Source: Caldilineaceae bacterium
GTDB taxonomy: Bacteria > Chloroflexota > Anaerolineae > Caldilineales > Caldilineaceae
DNA: 64,000 nucleotides
Direction: 5' to 3'
Assembly: GCA_022823185.1 (NCBI GenBank)
Contig: JAJDXQ010000020.1
Coordinates: forward strand, 234,995 to 298,994
In this document: positions 52,575 to 62,055 of the stretch, piece after piece
How the letters are laid out: each line of letters begins with the position of its first letter
Position numbering within the stretch: the first letter of the stretch is position 1
Notes under the pieces: model-generated
Databases searched by the model: none
Told to the model about the DNA's origin: nothing
What the model saw: only the letters and a program-made list of their open reading frames with translations
Translations under genes and position numbers: made by a program

Positions 52575-53042
52575 ATGGAGAGTTTTGTACGCAAAGTCGC
52601 GCCCATCGTCCTGCGCCGCGCAGACGCGCCGGAAATCCTGGCATTCCGCCACCCCCGAGCCGGCGTCCAATTGGTTAAGGGGACGTGGGAAGAGGGCGAA
52701 AGCGGCGAAGAAGCCGCGCTGCGCGAACTGGCCGAGGAGTCGGGAATCGGGACCGCCGCCGTCGTCAAACCCCTCGGCCAACTGCCGTTCCGGCGCATCA
52801 GACAGCACTGGCACTTCTACCTGTGCCGCGTTCCGAGCCAGTTGCCCAACAGCTGGACCTTTTACACACAGGATGGCGGAGGACACCTGTTCGACTTCTT
52901 CTGGCACGATCTGAATGAGCCGCCTGGCCGCGGCTGGCATGACGATTTTGGACGCGCCGTCTCTTTCGTGCGCCGCCGGCTGCGAGAAGAAGACCCGCCC
53001 TTATACACAATCTCTTACGATCACAAGGAGAACAACCGATGA
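52575..53042 (+). CDS. NUDIX hydrolase
   Basis: [24 protein letters not shown] (Nudix box); start [15 protein letters not shown]. Confidence 0.9.
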   Translation: MESFVRKVAPIVLRRADAPEILAFRHPRAGVQLVKGTWEEGESGEEAALRELAEESGIGTAAVVKPLGQLPFRRIRQHWHFYLCRVPSQLPNSWTFYTQDGGGHLFDFFWHDLNEPPGRGWHDDFGRAVSFVRRRLREEDPPLYTISYDHKENNR

Positions 53043-53899
53043 TTCCGCAACGCACGTTCGGCCGCACCGGCCACAACAGCACAGTTACCCTCTTCGGCGC
53101 CGCCGCGCTGGGCCGCGTCAGCCAGGCCGAAGCCGACCGCACCGTCGACCTGCTGCTGGATTACGGCGTCAACCACATCGATACCGCCGCCAGCTACGGC
53201 GACGCCGAGCTCCTGCTCGGGCCAGGTCTCCAGAAACACCGCGATCGCTTCTTCCTGGCCACAAAGACCAACGAACGCGAATACGCCACCGCCAAAGCGC
53301 AGATCCACCGCTCCCTCGAACGGATGCGCGTGGACCAGATCGACCTCATCCAGTTTCACAACCTCGGCCATCCCGACGACTGGGACACCGTCATGGGCGA
53401 AAACGGCGCGCTGGAAGCGGCCAAGGAAGCCCGCGACAAGGGCCTGGTTAAGTACATCGGCGTGACCGGCCACGGCCTCAAAATCGCAGCCTTCCACCAC
53501 CGAAGCCTGCAAGCCTTCGATTTCGATTCCATCCTGCTCCCCTGGAACATCCAGATGAAGCAAAATCCCCAGTATGCCGCCGACTTTGACCGCGTCGTCG
53601 GCCTCGCGCGCGAACGGGGCATCGCCGTCCAGGCCATCAAGTCGCTCCTGCGCGGCCCCTGGGGAACAACGCCCAAAAACCGGTCCACCTGGTACCAGCC
53701 TCTCGAAAACCAGGCCGATATCGACCGCGCCGTCCACTGGATCCTGGCCCAGGGCGATCTGTTCCTGAACACGGCGAGCGACATCAACCTTCTGCCAAAG
53801 ATCCTCGACGCAGCCAGCCGCTTCGACGGCAACGGCCCCAGCGACGAGGAAATGGCCGCAATGGTGGCGGAACAGCGCATGACGCCGCTCTTCGCCTGA
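53039..53899 (+). CDS. Aldo/keto reductase
   Basis: [62 protein letters not shown]. Confidence 0.92.
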   Translation: MIPQRTFGRTGHNSTVTLFGAAALGRVSQAEADRTVDLLLDYGVNHIDTAASYGDAELLLGPGLQKHRDRFFLATKTNEREYATAKAQIHRSLERMRVDQIDLIQFHNLGHPDDWDTVMGENGALEAAKEARDKGLVKYIGVTGHGLKIAAFHHRSLQAFDFDSILLPWNIQMKQNPQYAADFDRVVGLARERGIAVQAIKSLLRGPWGTTPKNRSTWYQPLENQADIDRAVHWILAQGDLFLNTASDINLLPKILDAASRFDGNGPSDEEMAAMVAEQRMTPLFA

Positions 53900-53952
53900 C
53901 CCGGCCGGGACGCGGCGCCGCATCCTCCAGCGCCGCCAGCCACCGCGGCCCG

Positions 53953-54576
53953 ATGCGCTCAATCTACCAGTTTCTCTACCGGCTTCTCTACAACGAGCTG
54001 GCCTGGGCCTATGACGCCGTCAGTTGGGCGGTCAGCCTCGGAAGCTGGCACGGCTGGCGCGAGGCGGCTCTCCCCTTCGTCCGCGGTAAGGACGTCCTCG
54101 AAGTCGGCTTCGGCACCGGCGCGCTGTTGGCCCAACTGCAGGGCCGGCAGCGCCGCGTTGTCGGCCTCGAACCATCCCCCGCCATGCACCGTATCGCGGC
54201 TGCAAGACTCCGTCAACGCCCCGCCACAGTCCCTCGCGTTCAGGGAATCGCGCAGAGCCTGCCTTTCGCCGACCGCGCATTCGATACCATCCTCTGCGCC
54301 TTCCCCGCAACCTATATTCTCGACCCGGCTACACACCAGGAATTCGCCCGCTGCTTGCGCCCCGGAGGCCGCATCGTCATCGTCGAAGTGGCCCTGGCCG
54401 GGTCCAATCCCCTCTGGGCCCTGCTGTTCAAAGTCGTCTTCCCTTCCTCGCCGCAGACAAAGCAAAAACTGGAGGCAAGGGTCAAGGGGGCCGGCCTGTC
54501 CCGGGAAGACCACCTGGTTGGCAATCGCACGGTCAGGCCGCTGATCATCGTCGCCGAGAAAAAGGCCGACACATGA
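53953..54576 (+). CDS. Class I SAM-dependent methyltransferase
   Basis: VRGKDVLEVGFGTGALLAQLQGRQRRVVGLEPSPAMH; LPFADRAFDTILCAFPATYI; CLRPGGRIVIVE. Confidence 0.92.
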   Translation: MRSIYQFLYRLLYNELAWAYDAVSWAVSLGSWHGWREAALPFVRGKDVLEVGFGTGALLAQLQGRQRRVVGLEPSPAMHRIAAARLRQRPATVPRVQGIAQSLPFADRAFDTILCAFPATYILDPATHQEFARCLRPGGRIVIVEVALAGSNPLWALLFKVVFPSSPQTKQKLEARVKGAGLSREDHLVGNRTVRPLIIVAEKKADT

Positions 54577-55379
54577 ATCAGCCCAGCCGCTACACTCGCT
54601 TCGGCAGCGGCCTCTCCCCCGACTGGACCCCGTCCACGCGCGGAAATGGCGTCATCCGGGCCAGCGCCTCCGGCATACGCCTTGTCAACCGCGGCGCTGT
54701 CCGCCGCGTCTACACCAACGCGCAGCTCGACGACTACCGGGGACTCAGCCGCGCCGCGTTTCCCTGGCGCCCACCCTTGCGCCTCTCTGTCCGGGCGCGC
54801 TTCTCCCATCGCCGCGGCCAGCTGACAGGCACCGCCGGATTTGGATTCTGGAACGATCCTCTGCGCATAACCGGCCCGCGCAGGCTCGCCCTGCCCCAGG
54901 CCCTCTGGTTCTTCTATGCCGGCCCGCACTCCGACATGCGCCTCGCGCTGGATCAACCGGGCTGGGGCTGGAAGGCCGCCGCCGTCGACGCCCGCAACCC
55001 CCGCTTTCTCGCGCAGACGCCGCGCCTCGCGCTTTCCGCGCCCCTGATGCGCGTGCCTCGCCTCTATCGCCGCCTGTGGCCGTCATTTCAAAGAGCAGCG
55101 GGGATCGCCGAACAGACCATCCCCGCCGCCATGCAGGACTGGCACATCTACACGCTCGACTGGCAGCGCGACCGCGCCGTTTTCCATCTCGACGGCCGGA
55201 CCTTCCTGCAACTGCCGCACGCGCCATCAGGGCCGCTCGGCCTCGTGCTCTGGCTGGACAACCAGTCCCTGCAGGTCGCCCCCTGGGGTCACGTTCGCTG
55301 GGGACTGGTGGAGAAGGAAGAAGCCCAATGGCTGGAGATCGACTGGCTTGCCGTCGAAAGCGGCCCTGCCGTGACCTGA
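54573..55379 (+). CDS. Hypothetical protein with lectin/glucanase-like (GH16-like) fold signature
   Basis: WHIYTLDWQRDRAVFHLDGRTFLQ; GFGFWNDPL; overlaps upstream gene by 4 nt. Confidence 0.65.
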   Translation: MNQPSRYTRFGSGLSPDWTPSTRGNGVIRASASGIRLVNRGAVRRVYTNAQLDDYRGLSRAAFPWRPPLRLSVRARFSHRRGQLTGTAGFGFWNDPLRITGPRRLALPQALWFFYAGPHSDMRLALDQPGWGWKAAAVDARNPRFLAQTPRLALSAPLMRVPRLYRRLWPSFQRAAGIAEQTIPAAMQDWHIYTLDWQRDRAVFHLDGRTFLQLPHAPSGPLGLVLWLDNQSLQVAPWGHVRWGLVEKEEAQWLEIDWLAVESGPAVT

Positions 55380-55526
55380 CGGGCGCCAATCAGGGGGAGA
55401 TAGGAGAAAGCAACTGAATCTGACCTTTGACGATGGGAGTAGGCTCGATCTATGCCGATCGCCATAAGTGCCCAATGGAGATTCAGATCGTTTCATTTCT
55501 GACGTCGATTAGGGGATGCCAGTTAG

Positions 55527-55801
55527 TTGAAATGGACATGGGATGAAAGAAAAGCGAGGGAAAACCAACAGCACTAATGATTGATTTTGGGACTGCTAAA
55601 TTAGTCTTTGAGAATTCACTGCCAGAGATGCGTGTTGAACCTTTCGAAATTGAATTACGTTGGCAAACAATAGGGAAGTTAGGACCATTTCTCTTCATCG
55701 TAGATACTTTACCAGAAACTGACGGAGAAAGAGGTCGTATCATTAGCGCTCGCAAAGCGACTCCTCACGAAAGGAGATGGTATGAAGAAGAAGAGCACTG
55801 A
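55527..55801 (+). pseudogene. Frameshifted BrnT-family toxin remnant
   Basis: LKWTWDERKARENQQH then TAA (55575) in one frame; next frame (55577) MIDFGTAKLVFEN...RWQTIGKLGPFLFIVDTLPETDGERGRIISARKATPHERRWYEEEEH. Confidence 0.7.
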
Positions 55802-55952
55802 ACGAACGGAGCAGCAACGCGCGATGCTCAAGAGGTTAGAAGAGATGCCTGACGAGCAAATAGATACCTCTGATATTCCTGAGATTCGCGATTCAAATGG
55901 ATGGTTTCCAACCAGCCAGATCCCTGTTGTCATTGAGAAGCTAAGGGCATAG
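55782..55952 (+). CDS. BrnA-like short antitoxin (56 aa)
   Basis: MKKKSTERTEQQRAMLKRLEEMPDEQIDTSDIPEIRDSNGWFPTSQIPVVIEKLRA; MPDEQIDTSDIPE resembles BrnA-type N-termini; follows the brnT remnant. Confidence 0.6.
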   Translation: MKKKSTERTEQQRAMLKRLEEMPDEQIDTSDIPEIRDSNGWFPTSQIPVVIEKLRA

Positions 55953-56256
55953 AATTTTTCGAGACGAGACAACGGTGGGCAGAAGAGGACGAAACCTGTA
56001 ACGAGAGAAGATGCAATTCGCATTCAAAACGAAATCATAGGAGCGCATGGTGGTAATGCGAGAGGAAAGCCCCTCCCCCAAAGAGATAAAGGGGTGTTGC
56101 AGAAGGGTGGTCAGAGTGAGCAAGGAATTTTCCCCATGCCGATAGACCCTCCACAATCATAATGTGTAGTATAGTTCAGTGGAAGATTCTGAATGGCTCC
56201 TTGATGATGATTTTCAATTAGGTTCCAGCGTAATAGAACGTTAAGCTGTAGTTGCC

Positions 56257-56769
56257 TTGGACGTTCGGCAGTTGAACTCGAAGGGGGAAATCGTAGGCAA
56301 AAATATCCCGCGTTATCCTGTCCCGCGCAAGCCTCCCTTTCATAGGCGTATCAAGGGTAAGCGGTACATTTTCCTGGCCGCGGCCTTGCTCCTGCTGTTT
56401 CACTTCGTCGTAGGCTTTCCGCCGACCTCGGCGAATCATCGACCGGCCTACCTTCGGATCGACAAAGAGAACAAGGAGGCAAACGTTCTTACCTGGGTAG
56501 GCCGTGCGCCCGTTTACGAAGTTACCTCAATTAGAAGCATCTACTTCCAGGGTATCAATACCGTTTCCTCGCAGGATTTCTACGTTGTTTTCGAGCCCCG
56601 CTTTGAAGAAACCGACCTACTCGAAGGCATGACCTACTCCTACCGGGTGCGTAGCATGGACAGAGGGCAGATCCCCATCAGCCATTGGTCCCGGCACGTC
56701 AAGCGCAGACTGCCGCTGACCGGGACAGGCCTCAACGTCTTTGACCATCCGCCGACGCCTATTCGCTGA
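56257..56769 (+). CDS. Hypothetical protein with one TM segment
   Basis: 170-aa ORF; YIFLAAALLLLFHFVVGF segment; FN3-like LLEGMTYSYRVRSMDRG. Confidence 0.5.
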   Translation: MDVRQLNSKGEIVGKNIPRYPVPRKPPFHRRIKGKRYIFLAAALLLLFHFVVGFPPTSANHRPAYLRIDKENKEANVLTWVGRAPVYEVTSIRSIYFQGINTVSSQDFYVVFEPRFEETDLLEGMTYSYRVRSMDRGQIPISHWSRHVKRRLPLTGTGLNVFDHPPTPIR

Positions 56770-57028
56770 CTTCATCTGTCGGTTCCGGCGTCGGCGGCAT
56801 CTTGGGGTAATGGGTTGGCGTTGCCATTGGGTGCGAGGGGGATAGCGGCGGCCAAGTCGGGGTCGGGTCGTACTCTATGGGTTCAAACATGGGCGCGATG
56901 GCGGCGCCCATGGTGATAGTGAACAGGATCGCGATTGTTCCCAAAGTTATTGCCGGCCAAAAGCTGGGCTTTGTGAGGAACTTCCTCGGTCTTTTCGGCA
57001 GTCTCCATCGTCTAAAGAGCGTTTTCAT
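56759..57028 (-). CDS. Hypothetical small single-TM protein
   Basis: 89-aa ORF; PAITLGTIAILFTITMGAAIAPMF then Pro-rich tail. Confidence 0.45.
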   Translation of the reverse strand: MKTLFRRWRLPKRPRKFLTKPSFWPAITLGTIAILFTITMGAAIAPMFEPIEYDPTPTWPPLSPSHPMATPTHYPKMPPTPEPTDEVSE

Positions 57029-57138
57029 TTGGAAGACTTTTCACCGTTGCCCGTAGGTAAGCGTGCGAAACAGTATTGGAAAGGAGGATGTTATGTGTTT
57101 GCGTTACGGACAGTGGGGAACCACTGTCCTTATCGATT

Positions 57139-57447
57139 ATGTCACAGGACTTGCGTTCACAAAAGACGATTGTTAAAACGAAGTGCAAGGAGAGTCAAAG
57201 GGAGGGCGTGCTGGCGGCCGAAGCGACGTTGGAGGGCCGCGGGTTAAAGGACCTTGCAGAACTGATACCGGAGATTCTTGAAGCCGCGACCGGGGCCCAG
57301 ATCGTGTTCAAGGCGCGGATTGAGTTTGGCACCGATATGGAGCCTGACGAAGAGAATGTGGAGAGGATAGACGCCTTGCTCTATGAGGCTTTGGGGGAGT
57401 TGAGTTTGGTTATACCGGTGGTTCTGCGGCGGCGTGCGATGGCGTGA
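57139..57447 (+). CDS. Hypothetical protein upstream of fic
   Basis: MSQDLRSQKTIVKTKCKESQREGVLAAEATLEGRGLKDLAELIPEILEAATGAQIVFKARIEFG..., inside ORF 57076-57447; start uncertain. Confidence 0.45.
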   Translation: MSQDLRSQKTIVKTKCKESQREGVLAAEATLEGRGLKDLAELIPEILEAATGAQIVFKARIEFGTDMEPDEENVERIDALLYEALGELSLVIPVVLRRRAMA

Positions 57448-57487
57448 ACTGGGCAAGTGGAATCGTGTAGATAGGGAAGTCTGAACT

Positions 57488-58987
57488 ATGCCAGCATACA
57501 AGTGGAAGCCTTTAGAGGGCCTCAGCAAACCTTCGTCCAATTTGGACTTTCAAGAGATTGACTCGCTGCACCAGCAATGGCTGAGTTTTCGTAGACAACG
57601 CGAGAATTCAAATCCCGACGCCTACAGGGATTTTCTGGAGCGCCTGGACCGTCGCTGGGCGATTGAAACAGGAATCATCGAAGGAATATACAATATTGAC
57701 CGCGGTACAACCCAAACCCTCGTAGAACACGGCCTCATCGCCGATCTGATTGATCGTACTGCCACTGACCGCGATCCTCAGGTTATCGTCAAAATCTTAA
57801 AGGATCATCAGGAGGCGGCAGAATTTGTAACTGAATCCATCAGGCAAGCGAGACCGCTTTCTGGGCACTATATCAGAGAACTCCACCAACTATTGACTCG
57901 AAACCAAGCTACCTACAGCGCTGTCGATCAGTTCGGTCGTGTCTTTGAAACCGAACTGGACAAGGGCGGTTTCAAGAAGCAACCCAACAATCCAACCCGG
58001 CCTGATGGGAAGGTGCACGAGTACTGTCCTCCTGACCAGGTAGAAAGCGAGATCGATAATCTGGTCGAAAATTATCACGAATTCGAGGCGGCAAACGACA
58101 GCTACCACAAGCTTCTGATCGCAGCCTGGTTGCATCATCGATTCACGCAAATCCACCCGTTTCAAGATGGAAACGGAAGGGTCGCACGAGCGTTGCTAAC
58201 CTGGCATTTGGCAAAAGAAGAGTTCTTGCCCATCGTTGTCACGCGGGACGATCGAAATCAGTATATTGAGTGTTTAGAGCTTGCTGACGCCGGCGATCTC
58301 AATCCGTTCGTTCGGTTCATCGTTCGATTGGAAAGACAGATGATCCTGGAGGCATTGGGCGAGCCTGAGCCTGTCACAGACTCCGGCATGGTCAGTCAGG
58401 TTCTGGATCATATCACCGGGCAGATCAGGCGGCAGCAACAGGACAGATTATCTCAGTTGCGCTCGGTCAACCGTGTCGCTTCTTCCCTTCGGGACACTGC
58501 CAAAACATATCTGGAATCTCAAGCCGGGCCGATTCGGCAGCGGCTAAGTGAAGCTGGCCTTGCTGTAGAGTGCGTCATCGATGCGGGCGGTCCAGGAGAT
58601 AGAGAACACTGGTATCGGGCTCAAGTGGTTCAAACTGCGAGGGATGCCAGTCATTGGGCTAACTTGAATGAAGACAGGTTCTTTATCAGATTGTCTATCA
58701 ACCCAGACGACCAGTCTCAAATGCCACGCCTTATATTTGTTGTCTCCCTTCATCATGTAGGCCGGCAGCTAACCGGGATCATGGCCGCGACTGCTTTTGC
58801 GCAAGTCGACAGAGTCAGAAAGGGAGCTTCCGAAGAACCGGCCGACCCCGACTTCCAAAATTGCACCGTAGATTCGTTTACCTTCACGAGTAATGGGGAT
58901 ATCGAAACTGTTGCGCCGCGCTTCACTACCTGGCTCGAGACGCCGTTCAGTATTGCACTGCGTCACTGGAGTGGGTTTATATCGTGA
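57488..58987 (+). CDS. Fic-domain protein (adenylyltransferase-type)
   Basis: HPFQDGNGRVARALLTWHL (HxFxDGNGRxxR); upstream TGIIEG fits the (S/T)xxxE(G/N) inhibitory motif. Confidence 0.95.
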   Translation: MPAYKWKPLEGLSKPSSNLDFQEIDSLHQQWLSFRRQRENSNPDAYRDFLERLDRRWAIETGIIEGIYNIDRGTTQTLVEHGLIADLIDRTATDRDPQVIVKILKDHQEAAEFVTESIRQARPLSGHYIRELHQLLTRNQATYSAVDQFGRVFETELDKGGFKKQPNNPTRPDGKVHEYCPPDQVESEIDNLVENYHEFEAANDSYHKLLIAAWLHHRFTQIHPFQDGNGRVARALLTWHLAKEEFLPIVVTRDDRNQYIECLELADAGDLNPFVRFIVRLERQMILEALGEPEPVTDSGMVSQVLDHITGQIRRQQQDRLSQLRSVNRVASSLRDTAKTYLESQAGPIRQRLSEAGLAVECVIDAGGPGDREHWYRAQVVQTARDASHWANLNEDRFFIRLSINPDDQSQMPRLIFVVSLHHVGRQLTGIMAATAFAQVDRVRKGASEEPADPDFQNCTVDSFTFTSNGDIETVAPRFTTWLETPFSIALRHWSGFIS

Positions 58988-59138
58988 TTCTTCTGTTAGG
59001 CGATCAGGTCTCGTTGAAGTTTGCCTGAGCCGGGATAGCCGCATGAAATATCTGGTCAATCAACGGAGGGACACAGAGAACAGCTTAACTGCTCTTGATC
59101 CGCGAAAGGGGGCGTAGAGGCGCGAAGAACAGTAAGAG

Positions 59139-59146
59139 CATTTTTT
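59139..59146. repeat. 8-bp target site duplication, left copy (CATTTTTT)
   Basis: Identical to 62099-62106, abutting the inverted repeats. Confidence 0.93.
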
Positions 59147-59170
59147 GGGACCTATATACTTGACTAGCCA
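59147..59170 (+). repeat. Left terminal inverted repeat
   Basis: GGGACCTATATACTTGACTAGCCA. Confidence 0.95.
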
Positions 59171-59188
59171 AGCCGGTTGTGCTATACT
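59160..59188 (+). promoter_or_regulatory. Inward promoter TTGACT-N17-TATACT, -35 inside left TIR
   Basis: TTGACT 59160-59165, TATACT 59183-59188, then AAGGAGA (59201) and GTG start 59215. Confidence 0.75.
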
Positions 59189-59214
59189 GTACTCACAATC
59201 AAGGAGACAGTCAA

Positions 59215-60123
59215 GTGAACGGTTCCCTCAGCCTCTACGAATTCTACCAGAAGTTCCCCGGCGAAGCAGAAGCCGTTGCATTCTTTGAGCAGAAGCGGTG
59301 GGGGGACAATATCTGGTGCCCCCACTGCGGCTCCGAAGATACCCGCCGCATCCCCAGTCAAAAGCCTATGCCTCACCGTTGCCGCGAATGCCGAAAGCAC
59401 TTCAGCGTCCGCACAGGCACGGTGATGGCCGAAAGCCGTATCCCACTCCATAAGTGGCTGTTGGCGACCTACATGCTGCTCACAGCCCGCAAAGGCGTGT
59501 CCAGCGTCCAGTTGGCTAAAGAGCTGGGCGTAACGCAAAAGACGGCCTGGTTCCTTGAGCACAGAATCCGGCGGGCAATGGAGCACAGGGGCGGGCTTCT
59601 GTCGGGCGAGGTAGAGATTGACGAAAGTTACTTCGGCGGCAAAGAGAAGAACAAGCACGAGTCCAAGAGACAACATCAGGGGCGCGGGCCGGTAGGCAAG
59701 CAGCCGGTTGTTGGGATCAAGGAGCGCAAGGGCAAGGTCCGGGCCTTCCCCGTAGCCGTAACCGACAAGGTACATCTGCAAGCTGCCGTTATAGAGAACG
59801 TCAAGCGGGGATCAACGGTCTACTCGGATCAGCATCCCGGCTATATCGGGCTGAAGGGCTACGATCATGCAAGCGTAGCCCACAGCGTGGGAGAGTATGT
59901 GCGGGGACGCGTTCATACCAACGGGATCGAGAGCTTCTGGGCATTGCTCAAGCGCGGCTATGTGGGGACGCATCACTGGATGTCAGTCAAGCACCTGCAC
60001 CGCTACGTCAACGAATTTGCATTCCGACAGAATGAAGGGAGGGACAATTCACTACACTCTATCGGCAAGACGATTGAGGGTATGATCGGCTGCCGGATGA
60101 CCTATCAGGAACTTATCTCGTAA
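59215..60123 (+). CDS. IS1595-family transposase (ISXO2-like)
   Basis: Zinc ribbon WCPHCGSEDTRRIP...HRCRECRKHFSVRTGTVM; EVEIDESYFGGKEKNKH; STVYSDQHPGY; THHWMSVKHLHRYVNEFAFRQN. GTG start with AAGGAGA. Confidence 0.95.
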   Translation: MNGSLSLYEFYQKFPGEAEAVAFFEQKRWGDNIWCPHCGSEDTRRIPSQKPMPHRCRECRKHFSVRTGTVMAESRIPLHKWLLATYMLLTARKGVSSVQLAKELGVTQKTAWFLEHRIRRAMEHRGGLLSGEVEIDESYFGGKEKNKHESKRQHQGRGPVGKQPVVGIKERKGKVRAFPVAVTDKVHLQAAVIENVKRGSTVYSDQHPGYIGLKGYDHASVAHSVGEYVRGRVHTNGIESFWALLKRGYVGTHHWMSVKHLHRYVNEFAFRQNEGRDNSLHSIGKTIEGMIGCRMTYQELIS

Positions 60124-60134
60124 GGGGGATCGGC

Positions 60135-61160
60135 ATGCACGACAAATTTGACGAGGCGGTGACGGCTCTGCTGTTCTCGCCTACAGGGAATCGGGGGAGT
60201 CCGATTCGATGCGTAGATTTGTTCTCAGGCATTGGCGGCTTTCACCTGGCCGCCGCCAACCTGGGGCTTGAGGTTGTATTCGCATGCGACATTGACGAAG
60301 AGGCGCGGCGTGCCTATCAAGCCAACTTTGGGCTTGAACCGGCGGGCAATATCATGTCCGTCCGCATGCAGGACATACCTGAGCACGATCTACTATTCGC
60401 AGGGTTCCCTTGTCAGCCATTTTCCATAATCGGTCAAAAGCGGGGGTTCAGCGACCCGCGAGGGGAACTGTTCTTTGAGGCGGCGCGTGTAATGCGCGTC
60501 AAGCGGCCTGCAGGCGTTGTCCTGGAGAATGTCAAGCAATTGGCTACCCTGGACAAGGGCCGCGTGCTACAGCGCATTGTGGACGATATGGAGGCGATAG
60601 GCTACGCCGTGGACTGTAAGGTCCTCAACGCTTTGGACTTCGGCCTCCCGCAAAAGAGAGAGCGCGCAATCATTGTCGGTACTCAATACCAGTTCGATTC
60701 TTTCCCCTGGCCGGAGGGCGGCCTACCCATGCGCCCGCTGGCCGACCTGTTAGAACCCAACCCCGATCCGAAGTACAACGCCTCGCTGTACATTCAGCGC
60801 AAGAGGGAGAAGGCGCACAAGGCGGCCGTATCCCCGGCAATCTGGCACGAGAACAAGGGCGGCAACATTGCAAGCCATCCCTGGTCCTGTGCCTTGCGCG
60901 CCAACGCTTCACACAATTACCTGCTTGTTGACGGCAAGCGACACTTGACCCCGCGTGAGCTGTTGCGCCTGCAGGGGTTCCCCGATTCTTTCCAGATCGT
61001 CTGTAATGACCGCCAGACGCGCAAGCAGGCGGGCAACGCCGTACCGGTGCCTATGGTACAGGCGGTAATCGAAAAAGTGGTGCAGATCATTGAGCGAACC
61101 GAGACTGCGGGGAAGCAAGGCGCGAAGGCGGGGACCGCACCCGCTTGGGCAACTGCCTGA
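60135..61160 (+). CDS. DNA (cytosine-5) methyltransferase
   Basis: CVDLFSGIGGFHLA (motif I), FAGFPCQPFSIIGQKRGFSDPRGELFFE (motif IV), GVVLENVKQL (motif VI), KQAGNAVPVPM (motif X). Confidence 0.96.
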   Translation: MHDKFDEAVTALLFSPTGNRGSPIRCVDLFSGIGGFHLAAANLGLEVVFACDIDEEARRAYQANFGLEPAGNIMSVRMQDIPEHDLLFAGFPCQPFSIIGQKRGFSDPRGELFFEAARVMRVKRPAGVVLENVKQLATLDKGRVLQRIVDDMEAIGYAVDCKVLNALDFGLPQKRERAIIVGTQYQFDSFPWPEGGLPMRPLADLLEPNPDPKYNASLYIQRKREKAHKAAVSPAIWHENKGGNIASHPWSCALRANASHNYLLVDGKRHLTPRELLRLQGFPDSFQIVCNDRQTRKQAGNAVPVPMVQAVIEKVVQIIERTETAGKQGAKAGTAPAWATA

Positions 61161-61824
61161 CAAGCTGCTTTACGATCTGGCTGAACAGATAGTACACCGG
61201 CTCGCCGTAGGCTTCGGGGACATCATAGGCGATGACTTTGCAACGATGTTTGCCTACGCGATCAAGGGCGATCACATTCCGGGGACAGTAGGTGTAGCGG
61301 ACGTTCTTTGGGATGATTGCGCGTGGTCGATGAAGACGGTACAAGCCAGCCGCCCGTTTGACGCCAAACGCGTGCGGTTGGTCTCCGGGCGCAACTCGCC
61401 AGATTATTCGATGGGAATATCTGATCCGAGGGCTGACCTGGCCGCGACGGGCCGGGCCGTACTATCGATCTGGAATGCCCGCGTCAATGAGGCGTTGGGG
61501 GAGTTTGAGGACCTGCGCGTTGCGGTCCTGGTCCGCAACATTCAGACGCGGGAATTCGTTCTGTTCGAGGAGGAATCCGGCCGGTTCGTACCGGATGACT
61601 ACCGCTGGGAACTCAACCGAAATTCCAACCTGGTCGGTTTCGACATAGCGACCGGTACCCACCGCTTTACCTGGCAGCCGCACGGCTCCCAGTTCACTAT
61701 CCACCGAGACATACCCGCCTCTGCACGCCAGTTCAGGATCATTCCCAACGTCCAGATCGTAGAGCCGGACGCTATCCTCACGCAGATCGGCTACGGGCCA
61801 GAGTGGATTAACATCCTGGGCTAA
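61090..61824 (+). CDS. Putative type II restriction endonuclease partner
   Basis: 244-aa ORF from TTG 61090 overlapping the methyltransferase by 71 nt; ADVLWDDCAWSMKTVQ resembles a D...xK nuclease core; LVSGRNSPDYSMGI. By position and motif only. Confidence 0.65.
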   Translation: MSEPRLRGSKARRRGPHPLGQLPDKLLYDLAEQIVHRLAVGFGDIIGDDFATMFAYAIKGDHIPGTVGVADVLWDDCAWSMKTVQASRPFDAKRVRLVSGRNSPDYSMGISDPRADLAATGRAVLSIWNARVNEALGEFEDLRVAVLVRNIQTREFVLFEEESGRFVPDDYRWELNRNSNLVGFDIATGTHRFTWQPHGSQFTIHRDIPASARQFRIIPNVQIVEPDAILTQIGYGPEWINILG

Positions 61825-62033
61825 TCTTCCTGCGGACGGCGAATTTGCGACTGTGGACACTTTTCCGGCAGCGGATCGGGATCGGCGCCCAACAGTCGAT
61901 AATCGGTTCCCTGAGCAGAACCGGCGGGGAGTAGAAGGTACTGACGTGCCGTGCAGTGAATGCAGTACCTCACCTTGAGGAACCCTTCATCTTCCAAATC
62001 AATGCACAGCCTGTTGATCCAATTGTGTTCCAT
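61821..62033 (-). CDS. Small CxxC protein (70 aa), convergent to the R-M genes
   Basis: MEHNWINRLCIDLEDEGFLKVRYCIHCTARQYLLLPAG...; AGGAGG 6 nt before ATG; inward promoter upstream. Confidence 0.65.
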   Translation of the reverse strand: MEHNWINRLCIDLEDEGFLKVRYCIHCTARQYLLLPAGSAQGTDYRLLGADPDPLPEKCPQSQIRRPQED

Positions 62034-62055
62034 GACAGCCTCCTGAATGGAGGCA

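Noticed and set aside
51413-52798. Minus-strand ORF of 461 aa over larC
   Set aside because: Shadow ORF; larC is well supported on plus strand.
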